Assembly (NCBI GenBank): GCA_050701115.1
Contig: JBOHER010000237.1
Span: 1 to 6,451, forward strand
Reading direction: 5' to 3'
Length of the DNA stretch: 6,451 bases
DNA from: JBOHER01 sp050701115
Lineage (GTDB): Bacteria > Actinomycetota > Actinomycetes > Mycobacteriales > Pseudonocardiaceae
This document shows, in pieces, positions 6,281 to 6,451 of the stretch (the stretch's first letter is position 1; the number at the start of each line of letters is the position of its first letter). The notes below the pieces were generated by a model, which was given only the letters and a program-made list of their open reading frames with translations, was not told the DNA's origin and searched no databases. The translations under genes and the position numbers were made by a program.

Positions 6281-6351
6281 CGAGTTGGCGATCGGCGGCG
6301 TCGAGTTGGCGATCGGCAGCGTCGAGTTGGCGATCGGCGGCGTCGAGTTGG
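6281..6351 (+). repeat. Tandem array of a related 21-bp repeat after the nuclease gene (array 3)
   Basis: Three full units start at 6281, 6302 and 6323, followed by a partial unit, CGAGTTGG, at 6344. The full units differ from one another at one base (CGGCGG versus CGGCAG). The first begins 10 bases after the nuclease stop. The unit shares CGAGTTGGC, then T at position 12 and CGGC at positions 16-19, with the minus-strand unit of array 2 (14 of 21 positions). Minus-strand frames through it give heptapeptide repeats, a by-product of the 21-base period. Confidence 0.85.
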
Positions 6352-6366
6352 TCGGTTTGAACCGAC
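6351..6366. other. Short perfect inverted repeat, operator-like
   Basis: GTCGGTT (6351-6357) and AACCGAC (6360-6366) are perfect inverted arms separated by TG. The arms are too close for a stable hairpin with all pairs formed, so a dimeric regulator site is possible, perhaps for a gene beyond the window. It may equally be chance. It begins where array 3 breaks off. Confidence 0.3.
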
Positions 6367-6403
6367 AGGACGTAGTCAACTGCAACTACAAGCTGCAACG
6401 ACA

Positions 6404-6441
6404 GAACGCCGGGGTGCCCACATGCGGGTGCCCCGGCGTTC
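6404..6441 (+). terminator. Strong GC-rich terminator hairpin
   Basis: GAACGCCGGGG-TG-CCC (6404-6419) pairs with GGG-TG-CCCCGGCGTTC (6426-6441). This gives a 16-pair stem with two G-U wobbles in RNA and a six-base loop (ACATGC). There is no T-tract after it, as is common for actinobacterial terminators. It lies about 134 bases after the nuclease stop and is symmetrical enough to work in both directions. The 6352-6403 stretch before it, apart from the palindrome, shows only a weak GTAGT/ACTAC pairing. Confidence 0.75.
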
Positions 6442-6451
6442 TCCCTGGTAG

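Noticed and set aside
6179..6398. Minus-strand frames encoding heptapeptide repeats over array 3
   Set aside because: The periodic peptide comes from the 21-base period being a multiple of three. Two overlapping frames show the same effect, neither has a good ribosome-binding site, and both run into the end of the nuclease gene.

Overview
This is high-GC actinobacterial DNA. The three intact enzyme genes have strongly G/C-biased third codon positions. A remnant of a mycothiol-dependent enzyme family (MDMPI_N/DinB-like) also points to an actinomycete. A member of the Pseudonocardiales is plausible from the protein variants, but this is recall, not a search result. I see no phage, IS element, tRNA, rRNA or CRISPR array.

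Layout. Bases 1-230 are non-coding and hold two arrays of a 21-bp repeat in opposite orientations. Bases 231-862 hold two decayed genes in a row. The first is a mycothiol-dependent maleylpyruvate isomerase family gene that has lost its 5' end and an internal segment. The second is a short remnant of what I take to be an MBL-fold hydrolase, reduced to its two ends. Next come an intact dihydroxy-acid dehydratase gene (ilvD, 889-2601, +) and, tail to tail with one base between the stops, a small single-pass membrane protein of unknown function (2603-3154, -). A short divergent promoter region follows. Then come a limonene-1,2-epoxide hydrolase-like gene (3293-3724, +) and a large Tat-exported nuclease (3841-6270, +) with lamin-tail, OB-fold-like and endonuclease/exonuclease/phosphatase domains. 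The last 180 bases hold a third array of the 21-bp repeat, a short palindrome and a strong GC-rich terminator hairpin.

How the genes relate. They do not form one pathway. IlvD serves branched-chain amino acid synthesis, the epoxide hydrolase-like protein is a small accessory enzyme, and the nuclease probably degrades extracellular DNA. A PHO-box-like pair of 11-bp repeats upstream of the nuclease suggests phosphate-scavenging control. I found no convincing new multi-gene system. The most unusual points are the dispersed 21-bp intergenic repeat family, the two adjacent genes eroded by internal deletions next to it, and the possible PhoP control of the nuclease.
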